From NCBI GenBank assembly GCA_964621445.1, contig CAZUNO010000026.1, positions 1 to 34,281 of the forward strand: 34,281 bases of DNA, given 5' to 3'. Below, in pieces: positions 8,801 to 15,716 of the stretch. The notes under the pieces were generated by a model that was not told where the DNA came from, searched no databases, and worked only from the letters and a program-made list of their open reading frames with translations. Made by a program: the position numbers and the translations under genes. This DNA is from CAZUNO01 sp964621445 [NCBI: Candidatus Hadarchaeota archaeon]. Its GTDB lineage: Archaea > CAYQAE01 > CAYVLA01. Numbering within the stretch: position 1 is the first letter of the stretch; the number at the start of each line of letters is the position of its first letter.

Positions 8801-9389
8801 CCTGGGCCGTGATGTTAACATCCTGGTTCTTGACACGGAGGTCTACTCCAACACCGGGGGTCAGAAGTCCAAGGCTACCCCAAGGGGAGCGGTAGCCAAA
8901 TTTGCCGCTGGAGGAAAGCAGAATGCCAAAAAGGACCTTGCCATGATGGCCATGACCTATGGCAATGTATACGTGGCACGGGTTGCACTTGGAGCCAAAG
9001 ATTCGCAGACCGTTCAGGCATTTCTTGAGGCAGAGGCATATGATGGACCCTCCCTTATCATCGCCTATAGCCATTGCATCGGCCATGGATACGATCTGGT
9101 TCACGGAATGGAACAGCAGAAGGCCGCAGTTAAATCCGGATACTGGCCGCTTGTAAGATATAATCCTGATTTGGCCAAAGAGGGCAAAAACCCCCTTCAA
9201 ATTGACTCCAAACCGCCCCAGATTCCTCTTAAGGATTATGCCTATAATGAAACCAGGTATAACATGTTGGCCAGCAGCAATCCCCAGGAGGCCAAGCGCC
9301 TATTGGAGTTGGCTCAAAGGGATGTTAACGAACGCTGGAAGCTCTACAATCATTGGGCTTCCATGGAAATGGAGGAAAAGGAGGACTAG
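5808..9389 (+). CDS. nifJ: Pyruvate:ferredoxin/flavodoxin oxidoreductase, one-chain
   Basis: The enzyme decarboxylates pyruvate with CoA to acetyl-CoA and CO2 and passes electrons to ferredoxin or flavodoxin in the cytoplasm. At 1193 residues it is a full-length fused PFOR. Visible parts in order are the N-terminal thiamine-diphosphate domain with YPITPSSPM (38-46), the CoA and transketolase-like domains, two 4Fe-4S sites of ferredoxin type (Cys703/706/709/713 and Cys759/762/765/769), and the TPP-binding domain. The latter holds the proximal-cluster cysteines (Cys833, Cys836 and a later SHCIGHG), the GDGWAYDIG metal/diphosphate motif (about 981-989) and NTGGQKS. Many archaea use four separate subunits instead, so the fused form hints at acquisition from a bacterium. 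It is followed at once by a DHODH-like gene. Start ATG 5808 agrees with the TATA box. Confidence 0.97.
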   Translation: MPSSESTSSPSKVEYVTMDGNEAAAYSAYHLNEVVAIYPITPSSPMGEHADQWSVEAKPNIWGSVPKVVEMQSEGGAAGAIHGSLQAGALTTTFTASQGLLLMIPNMYKIAGELISGVIHVAARSVATHALSIFCDHSDVMATRATGFALLASNSVQEAADMAVIAQAGTLETRIPFLHFFDGFRTSHEISKIQLPSKSQMEDVIDDQLVQEHRKRSLSPDRPFIRGTAQNPDVFFQSREAGNAYHLACADIVERVMKRFKAITGREYRLFQYSGAEDAERVLILMGSGAETAQETADYLQSQGEKVGVVKVHLFRPFSSKHLLDSLPSSAKFIAVLDRTKEPGSGGEPLYMDVLTAIRENKDKQLDDDPLVLGGRYGLSSKEFTPAMVKAIFDELKKESPKNHFTVGIDDDVTGTSLDYDPNFSIERADRVRSVFYGLGSDGTVSANKNSIKIIGEETENYAQGYFVYDSRKAGSVTTSHLRFGPGPIHSPYLIDNANFLACHQFSFLERFDVLEKAQKGATFLLNSPYGEQEVWEHLPKTVQEHILEKKLDFYIIDGYQVAENAGLGRRINTVMQTCFFAISGILPKEEASEKIKEAIEKSYGKRGKKIVEMNYKAVDNALENLKHVETPREVSSDFDIRPPVPEEAPAFVQEVTAKMLSYEGDSLPVSKMPSDGTFPTGTTKWEKRNIAMKIPVWDPETCIQCGKCVSVCPHAVIRSKVYDGNTLDDAPDTFKSTEARWRKFEGKYFTVQVSPEDCTGCGLCVEVCPAKNRKEPKLKAINMEPQPPIRKREAVNWDFFLDIPEVEREKLDMSRIKDVQLLRPLFEFSGACAGCGETPYLKLLSQLFGDRMLIANATGCSSIYGGNLPTTPWTFDETGRGPAWSNSLFEDNAEFGFGLRLGLDKQIEIVREQLEEIGPGLDPELVDDLLNAEQRTEEEIREQRDRVSRLKDLLKGEPDHEQLLSLADLLVRKSVWIVGGDGWAYDIGYGGLDHVIALGRDVNILVLDTEVYSNTGGQKSKATPRGAVAKFAAGGKQNAKKDLAMMAMTYGNVYVARVALGAKDSQTVQAFLEAEAYDGPSLIIAYSHCIGHGYDLVHGMEQQKAAVKSGYWPLVRYNPDLAKEGKNPLQIDSKPPQIPLKDYAYNETRYNMLASSNPQEAKRLLELAQRDVNERWKLYNHWASMEMEEKED

Positions 9390-9390
9390 C

Positions 9391-10395
9391 ATGACCGATA
9401 TTACAACTAGATACCTGGGCATGAAGCTCAAGAACCCGCTTGTGGCTTCATCTTCCCCGCTATGCCAGGACCTGGAGAAGATTGAGCAGATGGAGGAGGC
9501 AGGACTATCTGCAGTGGTTCTACATTCGTTATTCGAGGAGCAGATCAACATTGAGAGCGAGGAGCTGAACAGGTACCTGGTTCAGGGAACGGAGCGTTTT
9601 GCAGAGTCCTTGACCTACTTCCCAGAAATGGGCAGCTACAATATAGGGCCTGAGGAGTATCTCGATCACTTGAGTGAGGCCAGGGATGCGGTGGAGATAC
9701 CAGTTATCGCTAGTCTAAATGGAGTTTCCACCGGGGGCTGGGTAGAATATGCTGAGAAGATGGAGGAGGCCGGAGCCGACGCATTGGAACTCAACGCATA
9801 CTACATTCCCACGGATACGGGGATGGCGGGAAATGAGGTTGAGAAACTCTACGTTCAATTGGTATCCGAGATAAAGAGTAGGATAGCAATTCCCGTGGCC
9901 TTGAAGCTTTCACCCTATTTCAGCTCAATTCCAAATATGGCCTGGCGACTCGGCTCCAAAGAGGGGGTTGATGGGTTGGTTTTATTCAATCGTTTCTATC
10001 AACCGGATTTGGATGTGGAAAACCTGGAGGTTACTCCCAACCTGGTTCTTAGTACATCGCGGGAACTAAGATTGAGGGTTAGATGGGTGGCAATACTGTT
10101 CGAGAATATAGAGGCCGATATGGCGATCACCGGAGGGGTGCATACCGGGCGTGATGTAGTGAAGGCCATAATGGCAGGCGCCGATGTTGCCATGATGACT
10201 TCAGCCCTGTTGAAGAACGGTATTAAACATGCCAAAGTGGTCCTGGAATCATTCGTCGACTGGATGGAGGAACACGGTTACCAGTCGGTGCAGGATATGA
10301 GGGGAGTTCTTAGCCAAAGAGCGGTGGCGGAGCCGACTGCTTTCGAGCGGGCAAATTACATGAAGGTATTGCATTCATATGAGCCACCACGATAG
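9391..10395 (+). CDS. Dihydroorotate dehydrogenase-like protein
   Basis: This 334-residue TIM-barrel flavoprotein belongs to the DHODH-like group, often encoded beside one-chain PFOR genes in bacteria. The N-terminal LGMKLKNPLVASSSPL resembles the start of class 1 enzymes, and GGVHTGRDVVKAIMAGAD matches the flavin-phosphate loop. The canonical NISCPN segment with the catalytic Cys/Ser is replaced by ELNAYYIPTD, so true dihydroorotate oxidation is doubtful. Its frame stays open upstream to 9202, but ATG 9391 is chosen: it lies one base after the nifJ stop, with the ribosome site AAAGGAGGA (9378-9386) in front. Tight coupling suggests it works with PFOR, perhaps as an electron acceptor or in amino-acid or pyrimidine metabolism; this is inference. 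Confidence 0.85.
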   Translation: MTDITTRYLGMKLKNPLVASSSPLCQDLEKIEQMEEAGLSAVVLHSLFEEQINIESEELNRYLVQGTERFAESLTYFPEMGSYNIGPEEYLDHLSEARDAVEIPVIASLNGVSTGGWVEYAEKMEEAGADALELNAYYIPTDTGMAGNEVEKLYVQLVSEIKSRIAIPVALKLSPYFSSIPNMAWRLGSKEGVDGLVLFNRFYQPDLDVENLEVTPNLVLSTSRELRLRVRWVAILFENIEADMAITGGVHTGRDVVKAIMAGADVAMMTSALLKNGIKHAKVVLESFVDWMEEHGYQSVQDMRGVLSQRAVAEPTAFERANYMKVLHSYEPPR

Positions 10396-10450
10396 TCGTT
10401 ACAGAATAACTCCCCCAAATTTGAAAGGCATACCCAAAATCCGGAACATT

Positions 10451-12046
10451 ATGAAGCTGTCACCACCGAAGATATACATTTTGATCCTTTTTCTACTAAC
10501 TCCGCTGTGTTATGCCTCCTCGGTTGAAATGGAATTATCGATGGAAATATGGGATAATGAAACCAAGATCTTGAGGCCTGGGGAGCATTCCATTAATCTA
10601 ACTCTATATAATGGGGAGGAGGTACCTATCCAAGATGGTGATCTGGAAGTCTCGCTTGGTTTACTACACCACGGAGAGATCTGGAACCGTTCCATGGATA
10701 TACCAATTATTGAGAAAGGAAAGGAGTTCAAGACCAATATTTCGATGTATATGGATGCCAGTGGGCTATACACGGTATCTGCAGCCTTCAAGTCAACTAA
10801 TTTCAGTACCCCGGCATCTTTGGATGTGCCGGTAAGCCTAACCACCGATAGATGGCAGGAATGGCGTACCAAGGCCAAGATCGAGAACAAGAGTCATCAT
10901 TTTTTAGCTTTCTATTATCCCTGGTATGGGAATCCAGAATATGGGACGGGCTGGTTTCACTGGGATCCTAACAACGAATACTCTTCCACCCATGTACCCC
11001 TGATTGGCTTTTATGATTCAAGATCGGAAAGGGTGATGGAATATCAAATAGGACTTGCTCAAAGCGTTGGCCTGGATGGTTTCATCTCTTCCTGGTGGGG
11101 CCCTGGAACCTTTACCGATAAGGCATTTGAGAAGTTGCTTCCGGTTGCAGAGGAGAGGGGGTTCAATGTCACGGTATATTTTGAGATAGCGAGTGATCTT
11201 CAGAATCTAATAGATCAACTTCGATACATCCTGACCAATTACGGGCACCATCCTGCTTTTATGAAGGTCGATGGGAAGCCTGTGATTTTCATATATGGCC
11301 GGGTCATGGGCCAATTTGAAATTGGGGAGTTCCGAGAGGCGTTCTCGAAGTTGGAGGATGAGGGTCTATATGGATTCTATATGGCTGACCGGCTGGATGT
11401 AAAATACCTGGAAGTATTTGATGGCCTCCATACCTACAGCCCTCTTAGAACTATGGATAAATATGGAGAGGTGAATAAGGGGTGTCAGGAGCTAAACAAG
11501 ACCTTTGCCGCGACCCTGGCTCCGGGATACGATGACACCATAATCAGAACTCCGGGACTGGTGGTTGACAGGGATAATGGAACCTATTACCGGGATGCAT
11601 GGGAGATTATCATGCTCACTGATCCGGAGTGGGTCTTAGTCACTTCCTGGAATGAGTGGCACGAGGGCAGCGAAATTGAACCCAGCCTAGAATTTGGGGA
11701 CAAGTACCTGAATCTCACCTCGAGATATTACCGGCTTTTCGAGGCGGGAAGGTTAACTCAGCGGCTTGAGGACAGGATGGAGGAGATCCAGAAGATGTTT
11801 TCTCACGCATCGAATTTGATAGCCCATGCTCGAGATGAGGGAATGGACACCCGAATAATGGAGCGTGACTACCATATCGCAGAAAGGGCCTGGGATAGAT
11901 TTGACTATGCGGTAACAAAGATGTATCTTCAGAGAATCATTGACCGGGAAACACAGGTAACTGATATGCCTTCATTGGGATTGGCTGCCCTGTTTGTGGT
12001 TTGTATTCTTGTTGAATTCTACACTGCTCCTATGGATCTGAGGTAA
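10451..12046 (+). CDS. Secreted GH99-like glycoside hydrolase
   Basis: The 531-residue product starts with a signal peptide (MKLSPPKIYILILFLLTPLC, cleavage probably after YAS). A beta-sandwich-like region of about 110 residues follows, then a TIM barrel typical of the GH99/GH71-like group, with FYYPWYG near residue 153 and the signature SWNEWHEGSEIEP near 399-411. After a helical region a hydrophobic segment (LGLAALFVVCILVEFY) lies at the C-terminus, so the enzyme is likely tethered outside the membrane. GH99 enzymes are endo-alpha-mannosidases/mannanases; the substrate here is open. There are many N-glycosylation sequons (NETK, NLTL, NRSM, NISM). The frame is open back to ATG 10379 inside the preceding gene, but the signal peptide supports ATG 10451. 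Its 3' end overlaps the opposing isomerase gene by 28 bases. Confidence 0.83.
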   Translation: MKLSPPKIYILILFLLTPLCYASSVEMELSMEIWDNETKILRPGEHSINLTLYNGEEVPIQDGDLEVSLGLLHHGEIWNRSMDIPIIEKGKEFKTNISMYMDASGLYTVSAAFKSTNFSTPASLDVPVSLTTDRWQEWRTKAKIENKSHHFLAFYYPWYGNPEYGTGWFHWDPNNEYSSTHVPLIGFYDSRSERVMEYQIGLAQSVGLDGFISSWWGPGTFTDKAFEKLLPVAEERGFNVTVYFEIASDLQNLIDQLRYILTNYGHHPAFMKVDGKPVIFIYGRVMGQFEIGEFREAFSKLEDEGLYGFYMADRLDVKYLEVFDGLHTYSPLRTMDKYGEVNKGCQELNKTFAATLAPGYDDTIIRTPGLVVDRDNGTYYRDAWEIIMLTDPEWVLVTSWNEWHEGSEIEPSLEFGDKYLNLTSRYYRLFEAGRLTQRLEDRMEEIQKMFSHASNLIAHARDEGMDTRIMERDYHIAERAWDRFDYAVTKMYLQRIIDRETQVTDMPSLGLAALFVVCILVEFYTAPMDLR

Positions 12047-12816
12047 TACATTGAGTCTAGAATCCTCTGGTGGGTTTCCTCCAGGGTAAGGTCCTCACCG
12101 GCTATGCCCTCCATCTCGAAGGTGAAGGGACCATAAAATCCGACCTCGTTAAGCATCTGGAATACCTTGGGAAAATCAACTATACCTTTCCCTAAAGTCG
12201 GAAAGTGGTGGTCCTTATACCCCCCATTTGTATCCTTCAAGTGGACACTAGCCACGAAGTCAAGAACCTTGTTTAGCTCCTCAGTACCATCTATACCCTG
12301 ATTGTAATAGTAGATGTTTGCCGTGTCGAAATTTACACGGATGGCAGGATGATCCACTCCGTGCATGGTTTCCAACATCTGGTCAGCATTCCTGCACATG
12401 TTGGGATGGGTTTCCATGGAGATAGCGGCACCAATGTCCTGGGCGTGATCTCCAAGTGCCTGTAGCTTTCGATATGCATCATCCTTGCTGAGTTCCCCAG
12501 TACGTGTACTGCAGAATATCAGGCCAACATCCATTCTTCTGGCCGTATCAATAGTGGCTAAAAGTTGGTTGATCATTTCCTCATCATCAAGCTCGACATT
12601 GGTGGCCAGTGATGTGGCCGTGAGGCCGTGCCTATTTAGCTCTTCGATCTTCTCATTTACCTTATCGGTCTCGGGAGGACCTATCTCTACGTTGTATATT
12701 CCGGCTTTGGGTAGATACTCAAAGGCTTGATCCCTAAACTTACGGTATGAGGCTGGCCTTGAGGCAATGATGTTCTTACTCTCTTCGCTCAACGGTATCC
12801 CTTCTCCAGCGCCCAT
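12019..12816 (-). CDS. Sugar phosphate isomerase/epimerase-like TIM barrel
   Basis: The annotated part has 265 residues and is a xylose-isomerase-like (AP endonuclease family 2) barrel. Expected metal ligands are present: Glu135 (SMETHP), Asp164 (NFDTANIYYY), His192 (SVHLKDT) and Glu234 (FEMEG), so it probably isomerises or epimerises a sugar or polyol derivative in the cytoplasm. The only canonical start is ATG 12816, but it lacks a ribosome site, and the frame upstream reads NIFFSTSPG, which looks like the missing first barrel strand. An ATA at 12840-12838 or another rare start may be used. It is divergent from the sulfatase across a promoter region with a perfect inverted repeat. Neighbours imply carbohydrate breakdown. 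Confidence 0.83.
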   Translation of the reverse strand: MGAGEGIPLSEESKNIIASRPASYRKFRDQAFEYLPKAGIYNVEIGPPETDKVNEKIEELNRHGLTATSLATNVELDDEEMINQLLATIDTARRMDVGLIFCSTRTGELSKDDAYRKLQALGDHAQDIGAAISMETHPNMCRNADQMLETMHGVDHPAIRVNFDTANIYYYNQGIDGTEELNKVLDFVASVHLKDTNGGYKDHHFPTLGKGIVDFPKVFQMLNEVGFYGPFTFEMEGIAGEDLTLEETHQRILDSMYYLRSIGAV

Positions 12817-12845
12817 CCCAGGCGACGTGCTGAAAAATATGTTGT

Positions 12846-12857
12846 GGAACTGGTTCC
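12846..12857. promoter_or_regulatory. Candidate operator between isomerase and sulfatase
   Basis: GGAAC-TG-GTTCC is a perfect 5+2+5 inverted repeat in the divergent promoter region, on the isomerase side of the TATA-like sequences. Its place suits a repressor or activator acting on both genes. No matching copy was noticed elsewhere. Confidence 0.35.
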
Positions 12858-12871
12858 TAGATTAGGAATAT

Positions 12872-12887
12872 ACATATTTGAGTGAGT
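12872..12887 (+). promoter_or_regulatory. Sulfatase core promoter, shared element
   Basis: ACATATTTGAGTGAGT begins 34 bases before ATG 12906. The same 16 bases with one change, at the same distance, precede the gamma-glutamyltranspeptidase gene. CATATTT occupies the TATA position, so the sulfatase message is probably leaderless. Confidence 0.5.
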
Positions 12888-12905
12888 TTGAATCTGGGTT
12901 AAGAT

Positions 12906-14450
12906 ATGAGCCGACCAAATATTCTTTTCCTATTGAGTGATGAGCATAGTTTTCGTTTCATGGGACACGTGTCCTCCAGCCAAGGTGGGGAACCTATAGA
13001 TACCCCGACCTTCGACAAGTTGGCTTCCGAGGGGACGGTGTTTACAAACTCCTACTGCCAGATGCCTCTTTGTACCCCCTCCCGTTTCTGTATACTAACT
13101 GGACTTGAAGTACGAAGATGTGGTGCCTGGACTAACAGAGCCGTGCTTCGCCCTGAATTGCCCACCATACCCGGGATCTTGGCTGTAAATGGATACGACA
13201 CATGTCTGATTGGAAAGATGCATCTCGGTGGTACGGTGCAATTTGCAGGGTTTCGGCACCGACCCTATGGTGACCTTAAGGGAAGGACCGGACACCAATG
13301 GGAGCCGCTGGACGAATCAGAAAAACACCACGGTATGCGTATGCGTACGCTGGGAGCCGGGGTTACCGAGATTCCAGAAAGTTTGATCCAGGACGAGATC
13401 GTTGCCCAGGAAACTGTCTCATTTCTACGGGAGCATCGAAACAGCAACCCCGACCAACCATGGTTCGTTTGTTCTTCCTTTTCCCGTCCTCACTTTCCCC
13501 TCACGGCACCACGTCGCCATTTCGAGCGCTATTGGCCCGAGGGTGTAACGGAGCCCATGGTCGTTTCTGAAGGTGATGCTTACAATCATCCAATGAGCAT
13601 TGGTATGCGGCGAGGTTTTAGGGCTGAAGAGATCTCCCACGATGAGATGATGAGAGCACGAGCAGGATATTTTGGAGCCGTTAGCTACCTGGATGAAGTT
13701 ATTGGCGACCTTCTGGTGCGCCTGGAAGGGGATGGTCTACTGGAAAACACCATAATTGTATATACCACTGATCATGGTGAAATGGCGGGGGAGCACGGAG
13801 TGTGGTGGAAAAACGGCTGGTATGAGGGATGCACACGTGTTCCATTGATCTTTTCGCTGCCCGAACAGCGAGGAGGAGAATTAGGGCAACATTCCTGTTC
13901 AACCCCCGTGGGCCTAACGGACCTATTTCCAACCCTTTGTACCCTTGCTGAAACGAAATTCCCGGGTAACCTGGATGGAATTGATCTCTCCCGCTCCATA
14001 AGAGGGGAGGTGGATCCGCTTAAAAGGCCAATATTCAGCGATGCCCTGACCCCCCGATGGGGGAAGGGGACCGAATTCAGGATGATTCGTTTAGGTGATT
14101 ATAAGTACGTACGTTTTAGAGATGCGGAGCCTCTATTCTTTAACTTGGAACTTGACCCAGGTGAACAGCATAATCTAATTGAGTCCGCTTCCGGAATGGA
14201 CAGAAAAGCGCTTGAAAAACTAAGAGAAATTGCCGAGTCATCCATCGATTTTGAGGAGGCAGAGAATGAACGTATGGTGCGGGATGGCGATCTTTCAAAC
14301 CAGTATGCCCAAGATCTCCCGAAAGCCACCGGTAACCTGTATATCATGCCATCTGGCAAATTGGTAAACGCCGACGATGTAATATACAATCCCACCGTCA
14401 TCAGCGACCCTGCCTCTGATGCCTTTGTGGATTTCCCCGAGGGAGATTAG
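12906..14450 (+). CDS. Sulfatase, formylglycine-dependent type I
   Basis: The 514-residue protein belongs to the arylsulfatase family, which hydrolyses sulfate esters. The N-terminus NILFLLSDEH holds metal-ligand Asp12. The activation motif is Cys56-Thr-Pro-Ser-Arg60, whose cysteine must be oxidised to formylglycine. A second metal/sulfate motif, YTTDHGEMAGEHG, lies in the middle, and the C-terminal subdomain (YKYVRFRDAEPLFFNLELDP) is typical. There is no signal peptide, so it acts in the cytoplasm, probably on imported sulfated sugars. No maturation enzyme (anSME or FGE) is in this window. It is divergent from the isomerase and followed after 160 bases by a Gfo/Idh/MocA oxidoreductase, which supports a sugar role. 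Choline-sulfatase-like substrates cannot be ruled out. Confidence 0.93.
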   Translation: MSRPNILFLLSDEHSFRFMGHVSSSQGGEPIDTPTFDKLASEGTVFTNSYCQMPLCTPSRFCILTGLEVRRCGAWTNRAVLRPELPTIPGILAVNGYDTCLIGKMHLGGTVQFAGFRHRPYGDLKGRTGHQWEPLDESEKHHGMRMRTLGAGVTEIPESLIQDEIVAQETVSFLREHRNSNPDQPWFVCSSFSRPHFPLTAPRRHFERYWPEGVTEPMVVSEGDAYNHPMSIGMRRGFRAEEISHDEMMRARAGYFGAVSYLDEVIGDLLVRLEGDGLLENTIIVYTTDHGEMAGEHGVWWKNGWYEGCTRVPLIFSLPEQRGGELGQHSCSTPVGLTDLFPTLCTLAETKFPGNLDGIDLSRSIRGEVDPLKRPIFSDALTPRWGKGTEFRMIRLGDYKYVRFRDAEPLFFNLELDPGEQHNLIESASGMDRKALEKLREIAESSIDFEEAENERMVRDGDLSNQYAQDLPKATGNLYIMPSGKLVNADDVIYNPTVISDPASDAFVDFPEGD

Positions 14451-14610
14451 AGCTACGGTTTTATCCCCTGATGGATTCGGGATCTTTTCCAGAGTTCATT
14501 TAGAAGGTCCAATAAGGGGCGCATGTAAGGGAAGCGAATATGTTATTGGCTTACAAAGCGGCGAAAACCGTTAAGTAATACCGAGTAGGTTAGCCACTTT
14601 GGGTATATGA

Positions 14611-15660
14611 ATGTCAGGAAATGAGATTGGCTTTGGAATAGTTGGCTGTGGCGTAATTGCTCCTTGGCACCGCGATGCCGTAAAGGAAACGGATGGTGCA
14701 AGGGTGGTGGCTTGCTGTGATGTAGATGAAGAGAAGGGCCTATCCTTTGCCAAGGAGAGCGGGGATATCTCCTTCTACAAGGATTATCACAAATTGGTAG
14801 AGGATCCAGAGGTGAATGCAGTTTGTGTATGCACCCCGTCTGGTCTCCACGGAGAGGTGACGGTTGCCGCTGCCGAGGCCGGGAAGCACGTGCTGTGTGA
14901 GAAGCCTATAGAGATAAAGACGGATAAGATAGACGAAATGATAGAAGCATGCAGTTCAAATGGTGTTAAACTGGCAAATGTTTTCCAGAGAAGGACCCAT
15001 GCGGCTTCAAGAAAGACGAAGAAAGCAATCGAGGAGGGCCTTCTGGGGAAGATGGTTTTGGGAGATATCTACCTAAAGTACTATCGATCACAATCATATT
15101 ATGATAGCGCAGGATGGCGGGGTACCTGGAAGCTTGATGGGGGAGGAGCCCTAATGAACCAGGGCGTACACGGCATAGACCTGGCCCTCTGGATAATGGG
15201 GGACGTGGTAACCGTGTATGGCCGGGCCGCGCACCTATTAAGGGACATAGAGGTGGAAGATACCGCCATAGCCCTTCTGGAGTATGAAAATGGTGCATGG
15301 GGCGTGCTAGAGGGGACCACCTCAGTGAATCCGGGTGAGACAACAAAGCTTTCTCTACATGGCAAAAAGGGTACCATAGTTCTCGAGGGCGAGGAGATAT
15401 CGAAGTGGGCGTACACCGAGGGTGAGGATGAAAAGGCAGAGGAACATGATATACAAGTCGATTCAGAGAAGGATGGAGCTGCCTCGGATCCTAAAGCCAT
15501 AGGTGCTGAGGGACATGTATTCCTGGTTCGTGACCTGGTAGATGCCATAAAGGAGGATAGAGATCCCTTCATCACCGGGGAAAGCGCCCGCAAGGCGGTT
15601 GAACTCATACTCGCTCTTTATGAGTCATCTAGCTCCGGTAAACCGGTTAACTTGAAATGA
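14611..15660 (+). CDS. Gfo/Idh/MocA family NAD(P)-dependent oxidoreductase
   Basis: The 349-residue enzyme has an N-terminal Rossmann fold (GIVGCGVIAPWH, residues 9-20) with an acidic Asp near residue 38 (ACCDVDEEK), which favours NAD. The catalytic motif CEKPIE gives Lys98. The C-terminal alpha/beta domain includes GGGALMNQGVHGIDLALWIMGD, with the conserved catalytic Asp/His. Such enzymes oxidise or reduce sugars, inositols and amino-sugar derivatives. The start ATG 14611 has no clear ribosome site; a TATA-like AGTAATACC lies about 35 bases upstream. Its place between the sulfatase and the aromatic-tail operon fits sugar catabolism. The precise substrate is unknown. Confidence 0.92.
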   Translation: MSGNEIGFGIVGCGVIAPWHRDAVKETDGARVVACCDVDEEKGLSFAKESGDISFYKDYHKLVEDPEVNAVCVCTPSGLHGEVTVAAAEAGKHVLCEKPIEIKTDKIDEMIEACSSNGVKLANVFQRRTHAASRKTKKAIEEGLLGKMVLGDIYLKYYRSQSYYDSAGWRGTWKLDGGGALMNQGVHGIDLALWIMGDVVTVYGRAAHLLRDIEVEDTAIALLEYENGAWGVLEGTTSVNPGETTKLSLHGKKGTIVLEGEEISKWAYTEGEDEKAEEHDIQVDSEKDGAASDPKAIGAEGHVFLVRDLVDAIKEDRDPFITGESARKAVELILALYESSSSGKPVNLK

Positions 15661-15683
15661 TAAGAGCTTGAAAGGCGAATTGA

Positions 15684-15694
15684 ATATTTATAAG
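15684..15694 (+). promoter_or_regulatory. TATA box of the aromatic-tail operon
   Basis: ATATTTATAAG is centred 27 bases before ATG 15717 with no ribosome site between, predicting a leaderless message for a three-gene unit with gaps of only 21 and 18 bases. Confidence 0.65.
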
Positions 15695-15716
15695 TTAATA
15701 AGGTCCCTAGGAACCG

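Noticed and set aside
9202-9390. 63-residue N-terminal extension of the DHODH-like protein
   Set aside because: It reads through nifJ coding sequence in another frame; ATG 9391 with a strong ribosome site matches the family start.
10379-10450. 24-residue extension of the GH99-like protein
   Set aside because: It overlaps the preceding gene and would bury the signal peptide that starts at ATG 10451.
10490-10520. Lipobox in the GH99-like signal peptide (TPLC)
   Set aside because: The residue before Cys is Leu and not Ala/Gly/Ser, so lipid attachment is not supported.
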